Below, piece by piece: positions 7,037 through 13,225 of a stretch of DNA of 22,763 nt (its first letter is position 1; each line of letters begins with the position of its first letter). Position numbers and translations under genes: made by a program. The DNA lies in the IMG/VR virus record IMGVR_UViG_3300044712_000223, positions 1-22,763 of that record. The stretch is one strand, 5' to 3'. The stretch is from a virus. Under the pieces are notes generated by a model, which ran no database searches, had not been told where the DNA came from, and saw nothing but the letters and a program-made list of their open reading frames with translations.

Positions 7037-8206
7037 ATGGCAAACACACTGACCGACCTCGCAGCAGATATTTACAAAGCAGCCGACAAGGTAGGCCGGG
7101 AACTGATCGGCCTGATTCCTTCCGTAACCATCAACAGTGACGCTTCCCTCCGGTGTGCAAAGGGCGATTATGTTCGCTCCCACTTCACCCGCACCCCGAC
7201 TCTGAACGAAACCGATACCCCCGCGATGACCATCCCGGAAGGCACGGATCAGACGGTGGACAGCAAGACTCTCCGCGTCAACCGCTATGCCAGCGTACAG
7301 ATTCCCTGGACCGGCGAGGATCAGAAGCATGTTGACAACGGCAGCGGTTTCCAGACCATCTACGGTGACCAGATTCAACAGGCTATGCGGGTAATTGCCA
7401 ACGCCATTGAATCCTACCTATGGGGCATCATCTACAAGAGCGCCTCCCGCGCATACGGCACCGCCGGTACGACCCCCTTTGCTTCCGATTTCAACGAGAT
7501 CGCCAACGTCCGGCAGATCCTCGTTGACAACGGATGCCCCGCGAATGACGGCCTGCTCTCTCTGGTAATCAACAGTACCGCAGGTACGAAGCTCCGCAAC
7601 CTGGCGCAGCTTCAGAAGGTCAACGAGGCGGGCGGTTCTTCCCTGCTTCGCCAAGGAACACTGCTCGACCTTCAGGGCTTTATGTTGAAGGAAAGCGCAG
7701 GCATCGGCGTACATACCAAGGGCGCGGGCACCGGGTATGACGTTGACCTTGGCGCAGGGTATGTGCTCCGCGATACCACCATCCATCTGGACGGCGGCAC
7801 GGTCAACGTAACCGGCATCAAGGCGGGCGACGTGGTGACCTTCGCGGGCGACGCCAACAAGTATGTCGTCAACACCGGAACCACCGAAGTCGAAGCCGAC
7901 ATCATCCTGAACGGCCCCGGCATCTTCAAGGCGACCCTCGCCGATGCGGTTGAAATGACCATAGGCGACAGCTACACCGGCAACGTGGCGCTCCATAAGA
8001 GCGCCGTCGAACTCGTTGTTCGTCCTCCGGCACTGCCCAAGGGCGGGGATGCAGCGGTCGATACGATGACTATTCAGGACCCCTGGTCAGGCCTCGTCTT
8101 CGAAATCGCCGTATACAAGGGCTACCGCAAGACCATGATGGAAGTCCGTTGTGTATACGACGCGGTGTGCTGGAAATCGGATCACGTCGCAACCCTCTTG
8201 GGATAA
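7037..8206 (+). CDS. Major capsid protein, P22 coat (gp5) family
   Basis: This 389-residue protein starts at ATG 7037 behind AAGGAG. The N-terminus (MANTLTDLAADIYKAADKVG, then IPSVTINSDA) and the later segments IPEGTDQTV, DNGCPANDGLLSLVINSTAG and TLLDLQGFMLKESAG follow the P22 coat family. So does the small domain with VTGIKAGDVVTFAGDANKYVV, which matches the GDV(F/V)T(I/F)AG hallmark. The C-terminal part has DPWSGLVFEIAVYKGYRKTMMEVRC, also typical. The family has the HK97 fold and assembles an icosahedral shell with a separate scaffold. Its position after the scaffold-like gene, and the hairpin terminator right after the stop, fit a highly expressed coat gene. Confidence 0.9.
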   Translation: MANTLTDLAADIYKAADKVGRELIGLIPSVTINSDASLRCAKGDYVRSHFTRTPTLNETDTPAMTIPEGTDQTVDSKTLRVNRYASVQIPWTGEDQKHVDNGSGFQTIYGDQIQQAMRVIANAIESYLWGIIYKSASRAYGTAGTTPFASDFNEIANVRQILVDNGCPANDGLLSLVINSTAGTKLRNLAQLQKVNEAGGSSLLRQGTLLDLQGFMLKESAGIGVHTKGAGTGYDVDLGAGYVLRDTTIHLDGGTVNVTGIKAGDVVTFAGDANKYVVNTGTTEVEADIILNGPGIFKATLADAVEMTIGDSYTGNVALHKSAVELVVRPPALPKGGDAAVDTMTIQDPWSGLVFEIAVYKGYRKTMMEVRCVYDAVCWKSDHVATLLG

Positions 8207-8213
8207 CCAACGC

Positions 8214-8240
8214 GGGGCGGGGAAACTCGCCCCTCCTTTT
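8214..8240 (+). terminator. Hairpin terminator or attenuator after the coat gene
   Basis: GGGGCGGG (8214-8221) pairs with CTCGCCCC (8226-8233), an eight-pair stem with one G-T wobble closed by a GAAA tetraloop. It is followed by TCCTTTT (8234-8240). It lies eight bases after the coat stop and before the ribosome site of the next gene. The T tract is interrupted, so partial termination is likely; it could lower downstream expression relative to the coat protein or protect the 3' end of the coat message. Confidence 0.7.
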
Positions 8241-8251
8241 AGGGGGCAACG

Positions 8252-8959
8252 ATGATTTACAGACTACCGGCAGGACATATCATCACCGCCGAAGTTGCGG
8301 ACGGCTTCGGCAGCATCAAACAGGTTGAAGACGCCACCGTCGGCGCAACCTTCGCATCTTCCAAGACCTTCGGGCCTTATTTTATTGAGCGCAGTTTCAA
8401 CGTAAGCGCAAACGCTACCGTTACCATCTCGCCCGTTACCACAAGCCCGTTGTCCATGCTTGATGGTGGTGACGGCGCGCCTGTAGCGGCTGCAAAAGCC
8501 ACCGTCAATGTCAACCCGGCTGGAGATGAAAACGGCCTGACCTTCACGGCCAAGGAATACGGCTCGGACGGCAACCTCATTTCCGTTACCTACATTGACC
8601 CCGCCGGGAACAACAAGGCGCTTGCCGTGTCAGTGGTAGGCTCCGCAATCACCGTATCGCTCAAGACCGGGGCAGCTGGCGCAATCGAATCTACCGCAGC
8701 GCAGGTAATGGCCGCCGTCAATGCCGCAGCGTCAAAGCTCGTCGTTGCTTCCATCTATGCCGCTGATACTGGCGACGTTGACGACGGCTCGGGTGTGGTC
8801 ACCGCAATGGCAAAAGCATCCCTCACCGGCGGGGCAGGTACGAATATCGGCGTATCCCTCCCCGGCGCTCTCTACATCGACACCACCAACGGTAATGTGT
8901 ACCGCAATTCCGGGTCACTTGCGGCACCTGTATGGACTCAGCTCGGTGACGTATCATGA
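8252..8959 (+). CDS. Probable capsid decoration or head-fibre protein
   Basis: This 235-residue protein starts at ATG 8252 behind AGGGGGC. Residues 1-70 form a compact beta region (MIYRLPAGHIITAEVADGF and VTISPVTTSP). Residues about 85-190 are an Ig-like or beta-sandwich module (GLTFTAKEYGSDGNLISVTY, KALAVSVVGSAITVSLKTG, STAAQVMAAVNA) that recurs on phage surface proteins. The C-terminus has PGALYIDTTNGNVYRNSG and VWTQLG, a motif familiar from fibre proteins. Position directly after the coat gene is where decoration and head-fibre genes usually sit. It would bind the outside of the capsid and perhaps stick weakly to sugars. This is inferred from order and domain style, not from a recognised family. 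Confidence 0.6.
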   Translation: MIYRLPAGHIITAEVADGFGSIKQVEDATVGATFASSKTFGPYFIERSFNVSANATVTISPVTTSPLSMLDGGDGAPVAAAKATVNVNPAGDENGLTFTAKEYGSDGNLISVTYIDPAGNNKALAVSVVGSAITVSLKTGAAGAIESTAAQVMAAVNAAASKLVVASIYAADTGDVDDGSGVVTAMAKASLTGGAGTNIGVSLPGALYIDTTNGNVYRNSGSLAAPVWTQLGDVS

Positions 8960-9093
8960 TCGAGACCGTGAAGGTAAAGAGGGACGGCAAGAAGGGATTT
9001 CACGTCATCAACAAGACGGATTTTGTTGAAGGCGTCCATGAACTGTATGAAGCCAAGCCCGCCGCGCCTGCACCGAAGAAGGGGCGTAAGTAA
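8956..9093 (+). CDS. Small basic head-region protein, unknown function
   Basis: This 45-residue protein starts at ATG 8956, which overlaps the previous stop by four bases (ATGA), and its TAA overlaps the next ATG by one base. The sequence begins MIETVKVKRDGKKGFHVINK and ends in a Pro/Ala/Lys tail (APAPKKGRK). The first 30 residues look like a small beta-plus-helix unit, comparable to tiny FluMu-like proteins found between coat and neck genes in many phages. Tight coupling on both sides supports it being a real gene. The function is unknown; an accessory role in head completion is possible. Confidence 0.65.
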   Translation: MIETVKVKRDGKKGFHVINKTDFVEGVHELYEAKPAAPAPKKGRK

Positions 9094-9605
9094 TGGCGCT
9101 CGTAACGGAAACGGGATTGATCGTCAGCGGGGCCGAGTCCTACATTTCCGCAGCCGACGCAACCACCTACCACACCAACAGGGGAAATACCCTCTGGACC
9201 GGCACAGATGCCGTCAAGGAAGCCGCGCTACGCAAGGCGACCACTTACCTTGACGGCAAGTACCGCGCCCGCTGGAAGGGCTACAAGGTGCGCCCTGTGC
9301 CGATGGACGGTGTAACCACTCAGGCGCTTGAATGGCCCCGCTATGATGTGGTGATTTCTGACTACCTCTTCCCCTACGACGAAATCCCCCAACGCCTGAA
9401 AGACGCCTGTTGTGAACTCGCCCTCCGCGCCCTCTCCGCGCCCCTGGCTGACGACATCACGGCAGGGGTCAAGCGGGAAAAGGTGGACGTTATCGAAACG
9501 GAATACTTCCAAGGGGCTACGCCGGGAACCACCTACCAGATCGTTGACCAGCTCCTTTCGGACTATCTCAAACCTTCCGGCAGCGCTGACGCGGTGCGCG
9601 GATGA
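9093..9605 (+). CDS. Head-tail connector / head completion protein (DnaT-like family)
   Basis: This 170-residue protein starts at ATG 9093, sharing a base with the previous stop. It begins MALVTETGLIVSGAESYISA and carries ATTYHTNRG, AALRKATTYLDGKY and QALEWPRYDV, then a helix with IPQRLKDACCELALRAL. This is the pattern of phage proteins often annotated as DnaT-like ssDNA-binding proteins, and it parallels gp6/gp15-type adaptors, where a small helical bundle attaches to the portal ring. Given the position between coat and neck genes, an adaptor role is far likelier than replication. The C-terminus, with KVDVIETEYFQGA, is also shared by the family. Confidence 0.75.
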   Translation: MALVTETGLIVSGAESYISAADATTYHTNRGNTLWTGTDAVKEAALRKATTYLDGKYRARWKGYKVRPVPMDGVTTQALEWPRYDVVISDYLFPYDEIPQRLKDACCELALRALSAPLADDITAGVKREKVDVIETEYFQGATPGTTYQIVDQLLSDYLKPSGSADAVRG

Positions 9606-9624
9606 CATATAGCGAGGGCCACTA

Positions 9625-9879
9625 ATGACCGAAGACTCTGACATCTACTGTCCCGCGCACTCCGGTACCCGGACATGGATCACGGTAGGAATCGGGCTGC
9701 TCGTCTTCCTGAATGGGCTTGTCGGGTACCAGGTATTTTTCCAAGTCCCGGCCCTTAAATACGACGTGACGCGCAGGATCGACAGCACAGAAAACAGGCT
9801 GGCCATTGTGGAAAAGGATCTCACCAACATCAAGGCGGTGCGCAACACGGACCATCCCAACAGCACCCCCGTGAGGTAG
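9625..9879 (+). CDS. Small single-pass membrane protein with C-terminal coiled coil
   Basis: This 84-residue protein starts at ATG 9625, with only a weak GAGGG site upstream. Residues 18-39 (ITVGIGLLVFLNGLVGYQVF) form one clear transmembrane helix. After it comes a charged helical stretch (RRIDSTENRLAIVEKDLTNI) likely to be a coiled coil. Topology of this type is seen in XhlA/holin-associated proteins and in other phage membrane proteins. It lies between the connector and stopper genes, far from the endolysin. It may be a displaced lysis protein, a membrane-anchored assembly factor or a superinfection-exclusion protein. None can be decided from sequence alone. Confidence 0.65.
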   Translation: MTEDSDIYCPAHSGTRTWITVGIGLLVFLNGLVGYQVFFQVPALKYDVTRRIDSTENRLAIVEKDLTNIKAVRNTDHPNSTPVR

Positions 9880-9881
9880 CG

Positions 9882-10232
9882 ATGAACGCCGCCGGTATCG
9901 CCAAGACGTTGAAAGCCAAAGGGCAGGCAATGACCCTGACCCGCGTATCCGGCGGGACGTATGACCCGGTAGCGGGCAGCACGACAGGGGCAACGACACA
10001 GACATGGACGGTCTACGGCATCGAGACAGCTTTCCGCGACGGACTCACCATGTCAGCGGGTACGCTGATTCAATCCGGCGACCGACAGGCCATTGCCGCG
10101 GCGGATCAAGCAACGCCGGTGCCGGGGGATTCTCTGACCATCGGCGGCGTGGTGTGGAAGGTGATCGCGGTTTCTCCGGTAAATCCGGCAGGTACGGCGC
10201 TATTATTCAAGTTGCACATAAGGAAAGGATAA
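9882..10232 (+). CDS. Head closure / neck protein (putative)
   Basis: This 116-residue protein starts at ATG 9882, two bases after the previous stop, with GAGGT upstream. It begins with a short helix (MNAAGIAKTLKAKGQAMTL), then beta strands with TRVSGGTYDP and TWTVYGIE. It ends with VPGDSLTIGGVVWKVIAVSP and NPAGTALLFKLHIRKG, the small beta-barrel pattern of phage stopper or head-closure proteins encoded just before the HK97 gp10-like gene. Such proteins plug the connector after DNA packaging and receive the tail. Assignment rests on size, gene order and the conserved C-terminal motif. Confidence 0.65.
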   Translation: MNAAGIAKTLKAKGQAMTLTRVSGGTYDPVAGSTTGATTQTWTVYGIETAFRDGLTMSAGTLIQSGDRQAIAAADQATPVPGDSLTIGGVVWKVIAVSPVNPAGTALLFKLHIRKG

Positions 10233-10233
10233 A

Positions 10234-10623
10234 ATGCCCGGTTCCTTCTCCATCGATCTCGCCCGTTTTGCAGCCAAGAGCCAAACGGAGATGAAAACGG
10301 TGATCCAGAAAATCACCATGGAGGCATTTGAACGCGTGGTCCTCAAGACTCCGGTTGATACCGGCAGGGCAAGGGCGAACTGGTCGCCGGCCGTCGGAGC
10401 GCCGACAACAGCATCCTACCCCGAGAAGATGGACAAGAGCGGCGGGACGGCAATCGCGGCGGCACAGAAAGCGGCTTTCGATTGGAATTGCATCGGGTCG
10501 ATCTACTTGTGCAACAACCTCCCCTATATCGGGGCGCTTGAGTACGGGAGCAGTAGGCAAGCTCCGGCAGGCATGGTGCGGGTAACGCTGGGCGAGATTT
10601 CGTCGCATTACGGGGGGAGATGA
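10234..10623 (+). CDS. HK97 gp10-like tail-joining protein
   Basis: This 129-residue protein starts at ATG 10234 behind AAAGGA, one base after the previous stop. It shows the HK97 gp10 family signature: an N-terminal helix, TPVDTGRARANW at residues 39-50, and IYLCNNLPYIGALEYGSS (90-107) followed by QAPAGMVRVT. The family acts in head-tail joining or tail completion in long-tailed phages. It is followed by a TGATG overlap with a tiny membrane-protein gene and then the tail terminator, the usual neighbour. Confidence 0.88.
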   Translation: MPGSFSIDLARFAAKSQTEMKTVIQKITMEAFERVVLKTPVDTGRARANWSPAVGAPTTASYPEKMDKSGGTAIAAAQKAAFDWNCIGSIYLCNNLPYIGALEYGSSRQAPAGMVRVTLGEISSHYGGR

Positions 10624-10784
10624 TGGGCAGGGCTATGTATGTCGCGGGACTTTTAACTCTGTGGATGGGTCCGGCGATGCTGCACGCAATGGGGATAACC
10701 CCGCTGAAAGACACAATCATAATCACAACGTGGGCCGGTATTTACGGGGCATTTATGGCCGCTTCTGAGTTTTTCAAGAAATGA
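10623..10784 (+). CDS. Tiny hydrophobic membrane protein
   Basis: This 53-residue protein starts at ATG 10623, overlapping the previous TGA by one base; its stop overlaps the next start by four (ATGA). Two hydrophobic segments are seen: about residues 4-23 (AMYVAGLLTLWMGPAMLHAM) and 30-46 (DTIIITTWAGIYGAFMA), with a Lys-rich end. A two-helix hairpin in the membrane is likely. Coupling on both sides argues for a real gene. Size and topology fit a small holin-like or accessory membrane protein, but it sits in the neck block rather than beside the endolysin. Confidence 0.7.
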   Translation: MGRAMYVAGLLTLWMGPAMLHAMGITPLKDTIIITTWAGIYGAFMAASEFFKK

Positions 10785-11194
10785 GCGCGCCAGAAACCAA
10801 AATCCGCGCCGCCTTCGTGACGCGACTGCTCACCTTCCCCAGTTTGCCAAGTGTGGCCTACGAGAACGTGAGCTACACCCCGACCGCCGGAACAACGTAC
10901 CTCGCCCCTTTCCTCCTCCCTGGGGAGCCGGTACAGGCAGAACTCGGCGCAGCAGGACAGAACAGGCACAGCGGCGTCTACCAGATTTCGATTTACGCGC
11001 CCGCAGGGGTAGGCACTTCGGCAGCCGGAACCCTCCGCGACAACCTCGTGGACTTCTTCAAACGCGGCACACTGATGACTTACTCGGACATTACGGTGCA
11101 GATTCAGAAGGCATTTCCTGGCCCGATGCTGCAGGAAACGGACTGGATCCACATACCAATTACGATTCGATACCGGCTACTCGCAGCCAATTAA
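10781..11194 (+). CDS. Tail terminator protein (DUF4128-like)
   Basis: This 137-residue protein starts at ATG 10781 in an ATGA overlap. It begins MSAPETKIRAAFVTRLLTF and has YLAPFLLPGEPVQAELG, HSGVYQISIYAPAGVG, LRDNLVDFFKRG and a final strand with WIHIPITIRYR. This is the order and pattern of the DUF4128 / lambda gpU-like tail terminators, which form a hexameric ring that caps the tail tube and joins it to the head. It directly precedes the tail tube gene, as expected. Confidence 0.8.
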   Translation: MSAPETKIRAAFVTRLLTFPSLPSVAYENVSYTPTAGTTYLAPFLLPGEPVQAELGAAGQNRHSGVYQISIYAPAGVGTSAAGTLRDNLVDFFKRGTLMTYSDITVQIQKAFPGPMLQETDWIHIPITIRYRLLAAN

Positions 11195-11212
11195 CGCATA
11201 ACAGGAGTCACC

Positions 11213-12364
11213 ATGTCACTCACTACGACCGATGGAAGTAAAACACTCTATACTTTTTTCCCCGAAGTAACCCCCGGCACCGCCGCAGCTGGTGCATATC
11301 AAACTCTCCGCAGCAAAGTCGGCGTCAAGTTCGACCTGAAGCGCGACACCTTTATGTCGAAGGACCGCCGCAGTGACCGGATGGAAAGTTCCATGTCCTA
11401 CGGCAACCGCAGCGGGTCCGGCTCCATCCCGATTGAGTGGAGCTATGGGACGTATGACAGCATCCTTGAAGCTATCACTGGCGGGGCATGGGCCGCTGAG
11501 ATTCTGAAGGTCGGGAACGCGGTCAAGACTTTCAGTTTTGAAGAAACATCCGACGAACTTGACATTGTAGAGCGGATACTCGGCTTGCAGTTTTCCGGTT
11601 TCAGTATCAGCCAGAAAGTCAACGGTATTGCGGAGGGCTCGCTTGATTTCATTTTCCGTGATACCCGGGTAGCACAGACGAAGGGCGTCAACCTCGCCTA
11701 TGATTCCAGCGCCAAAACCATCACCCGCGCATCCGCTGGATTCCAGACCATTGACGGCTGGCAGCTTGGGGATGCCGTTTGTGGCCTCGGGAACGCTGAC
11801 GCAGGCAACAACAACACGACCGGATGGGTAATCACCACCCTGACCGACACCGTGATGACGTTCACCACGGCAACCGGTATTGTCACAGCCACCGCAGCAG
11901 CAGGCATTGTGCTAAACCTCGCGACAATCGCAACCTCGGTTGTCGCGCCTACCACCATCGCTCCTTTCGACTCCTTCACCGGCACCATCCAGGAAGGCGG
12001 CGCGACCATCGCCCACGTCACCGGATGGGATCTTAAGGTTGAGCAGAGCGTGGAGCCGAATTTTGCTTGCGGCTCGGCAATGGCTCAATCCGTGAGCGTC
12101 GGCACCCTCAAAGTGAGCGGCAATATCACGGTGTACTATATCGACCAGGCGCTTCGGAAAAAGTTCATCAATGGCGTGGGCTCCTCCTTGAAACTGATCC
12201 TTGGCAGCGTGTCGGCAACGAAAGCCTACACCATCGACCTTGGCACCGTGAAATATACCAGCAACACCCGCGATGATGCAGAACTGGCACGCACCGAATC
12301 GCTGGCATTCGCGGCAACCTACACGGCAACCGATACCACCATCAAGATCACTAGGACACCGTAA
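11213..12364 (+). CDS. Major tail tube protein
   Basis: This 383-residue protein starts at ATG 11213 with AGGAG upstream. The N-terminal half carries FFPEVTPGTAAAGAYQTLRS, DTFMSKDRRSDRM and IPIEWSYGTYDSILEAITGG, the pattern of long-tail tube proteins of the Phage_tube_2 type, where a beta-sandwich subunit stacks as hexamer rings. The middle (about 155-250) is Thr/Ala/Asn-rich, with WQLGDAVCGLG and TVMTFTTATGIVT, and probably forms an added Ig-like module facing outward. The C-terminal part returns to tube-like strands (WDLKVEQSVEPNFACGSAMA, KVSGNITVYYI). It lies between tail terminator and tail chaperone genes, the standard place. Confidence 0.85.
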   Translation: MSLTTTDGSKTLYTFFPEVTPGTAAAGAYQTLRSKVGVKFDLKRDTFMSKDRRSDRMESSMSYGNRSGSGSIPIEWSYGTYDSILEAITGGAWAAEILKVGNAVKTFSFEETSDELDIVERILGLQFSGFSISQKVNGIAEGSLDFIFRDTRVAQTKGVNLAYDSSAKTITRASAGFQTIDGWQLGDAVCGLGNADAGNNNTTGWVITTLTDTVMTFTTATGIVTATAAAGIVLNLATIATSVVAPTTIAPFDSFTGTIQEGGATIAHVTGWDLKVEQSVEPNFACGSAMAQSVSVGTLKVSGNITVYYIDQALRKKFINGVGSSLKLILGSVSATKAYTIDLGTVKYTSNTRDDAELARTESLAFAATYTATDTTIKITRTP

Positions 12365-12403
12365 CTGGCATGGGATGTTAAGCGGTTCATCTCCTCCCCC
12401 GTA

Positions 12404-12444
12404 TGGCCGGTTTCGTTGACTCCGGCCAGCATCCCCCTTCTTTT
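12404..12444 (+). terminator. Possible terminator or attenuator after the tail tube gene
   Basis: TGGCCGG (12404-12410) pairs perfectly with CCGGCCA (12422-12428) around an 11-base loop, and a pyrimidine tract ending in TTCTTTT follows (to 12444). It lies in the only sizeable gap among the tail genes, before the ribosome site of the chaperone gene. The T tract starts several bases after the stem, so it is more likely an attenuator that sets tube protein above chaperone expression than a full stop. Confidence 0.4.
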
Positions 12445-12471
12445 CCATCCTCAACAGAAAGGATTTACGCA

Positions 12472-12873
12472 ATGAGCAAGGAAGTGAAAGGATTCGACCT
12501 CGCAGCACTCGACCAGGACGACACCGCAATCATTCAGATAGTCCACCCTTCCACGGGCGACGAAATAGGAGCCACCGCCACAGTGTACGGGCAGGATTCC
12601 GAAATATACAGGTCAGAGAGCCGCAAAGCGGAGGCGAGGTATACGGAATACAGCAGGCGCAACCGTGGCAAGTTCATGCCTCCTGAGATGCGCGAGGAAC
12701 TCGACAAGCGCAAGGTGATCGCCTGTACCAAGTCCATCGACGGCCTGGCATACAAGGGCGCACCCCTCACCGACCCGGAGGACATTTTCAACCGCTTCCC
12801 CTGGATTTATGAGCAGGTAGTCACGGGGCTGATGGACAGGGCAAATTTTATCAAGGGCTCGTCGCCGAAATAA
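12472..12873 (+). CDS. Tail assembly chaperone, short form (lambda gpG analogue)
   Basis: This 133-residue protein starts at ATG 12472 (MSKEVKGFDLAALDQDDTA) behind AAAGGA; an upstream in-frame start at 12403 would lie inside the hairpin and is not used. The N-terminal half is a beta-rich domain (IIQIVHPSTGDEIGATATVY) and the rest is helical, with CTKSIDGLAYKGAPLTDPED and a final helix before the slip site. It lies between tail tube and tape measure genes, the place of gpG. Chaperones of this kind coat the tape measure protein and recruit tube subunits. The end of the gene carries a slippery heptamer that gives the longer GT form. Confidence 0.85.
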   Translation: MSKEVKGFDLAALDQDDTAIIQIVHPSTGDEIGATATVYGQDSEIYRSESRKAEARYTEYSRRNRGKFMPPEMREELDKRKVIACTKSIDGLAYKGAPLTDPEDIFNRFPWIYEQVVTGLMDRANFIKGSSPK

Positions 12874-13223
12874 TCACCTACGCGGAGAGCCAATTCAAAT
12901 TAAACAAGGTAATCAAGGATTCAAAGCCGCAACAAACAGTTCTTCAGGCCGCTGAATCATACGAGCGACAAACCGGAAAACCGGCACCAGAATTACAAGA
13001 CTTGCCCGTGCTTCCAGAGTGCGCAAAGTATTTGTGGGAAAAATGGTGGTCTGAACTGAGCGGTCGCCGCACGTGCGGCATGGCGATGAATCCGATAACG
13101 TGGCCCGATATTGACGCCTGGGCGCGGCTGAAGGGCATCACGCTGAAGCAGTGGGAAATGGACGCCCTGACGGGCATTGATGATGTATTTCGTATCGAGA
13201 TGACGCCGCCGGCAAAGGATTGA
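12472..13223 (+). CDS. Tail assembly chaperone, -1 frameshift product (gpGT analogue)
   Basis: After TTT at 12847-12849 (residue 126) a -1 slip moves the ribosome to the frame at 12849, giving ANF|YQGLVAEIITYAES and on to the stop at 13221-13223. The predicted fusion is 250 residues, with 124 from the second frame. That frame has no ATG until far inside it (13074) and no ribosome site near its beginning, but reads as a coherent T-type domain: a helix (EIITYAESQFKLNKVIKD), a Pro-rich linker, then LWEKWWSELSGRR, NPITWPDIDAWARLKG and WEMDAL. This matches the Trp-rich end of lambda-like T domains, which bind tail tube subunits. The fusion is a prediction from sequence; the frame has a perfect slippery site and is open on both sides. 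Confidence 0.82.
12843..12849 (+). promoter_or_regulatory. Programmed -1 frameshift site A AAT TTT
   Basis: The heptamer AAATTTT at 12843-12849 is in the zero frame read as A AAT TTT, the X XXY YYZ pattern with X=A, Y=T, Z=T. After slippage the two tRNAs re-pair with AAA and TTT. The zero frame then runs only seven more sense codons to TAA at 12871, while the -1 frame stays open to 13223. No stable downstream pseudoknot is obvious, and an AGGG just before the slip site is closer than the usual stimulatory distance. Confidence 0.82.
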
Positions 13224-13225
13224 AC

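Noticed and set aside
12403-12471. Upstream start for the tail chaperone at 12403
   Set aside because: It lies inside a perfect hairpin without a ribosome site, while ATG 12472 has AAAGGA just upstream.
13002-13223. Independent gene starting at TTG 13002
   Set aside because: The same frame is open well before this point, has no ribosome site here and joins the chaperone by a perfect slippery site, so it is better read as the second part of a frameshift fusion.
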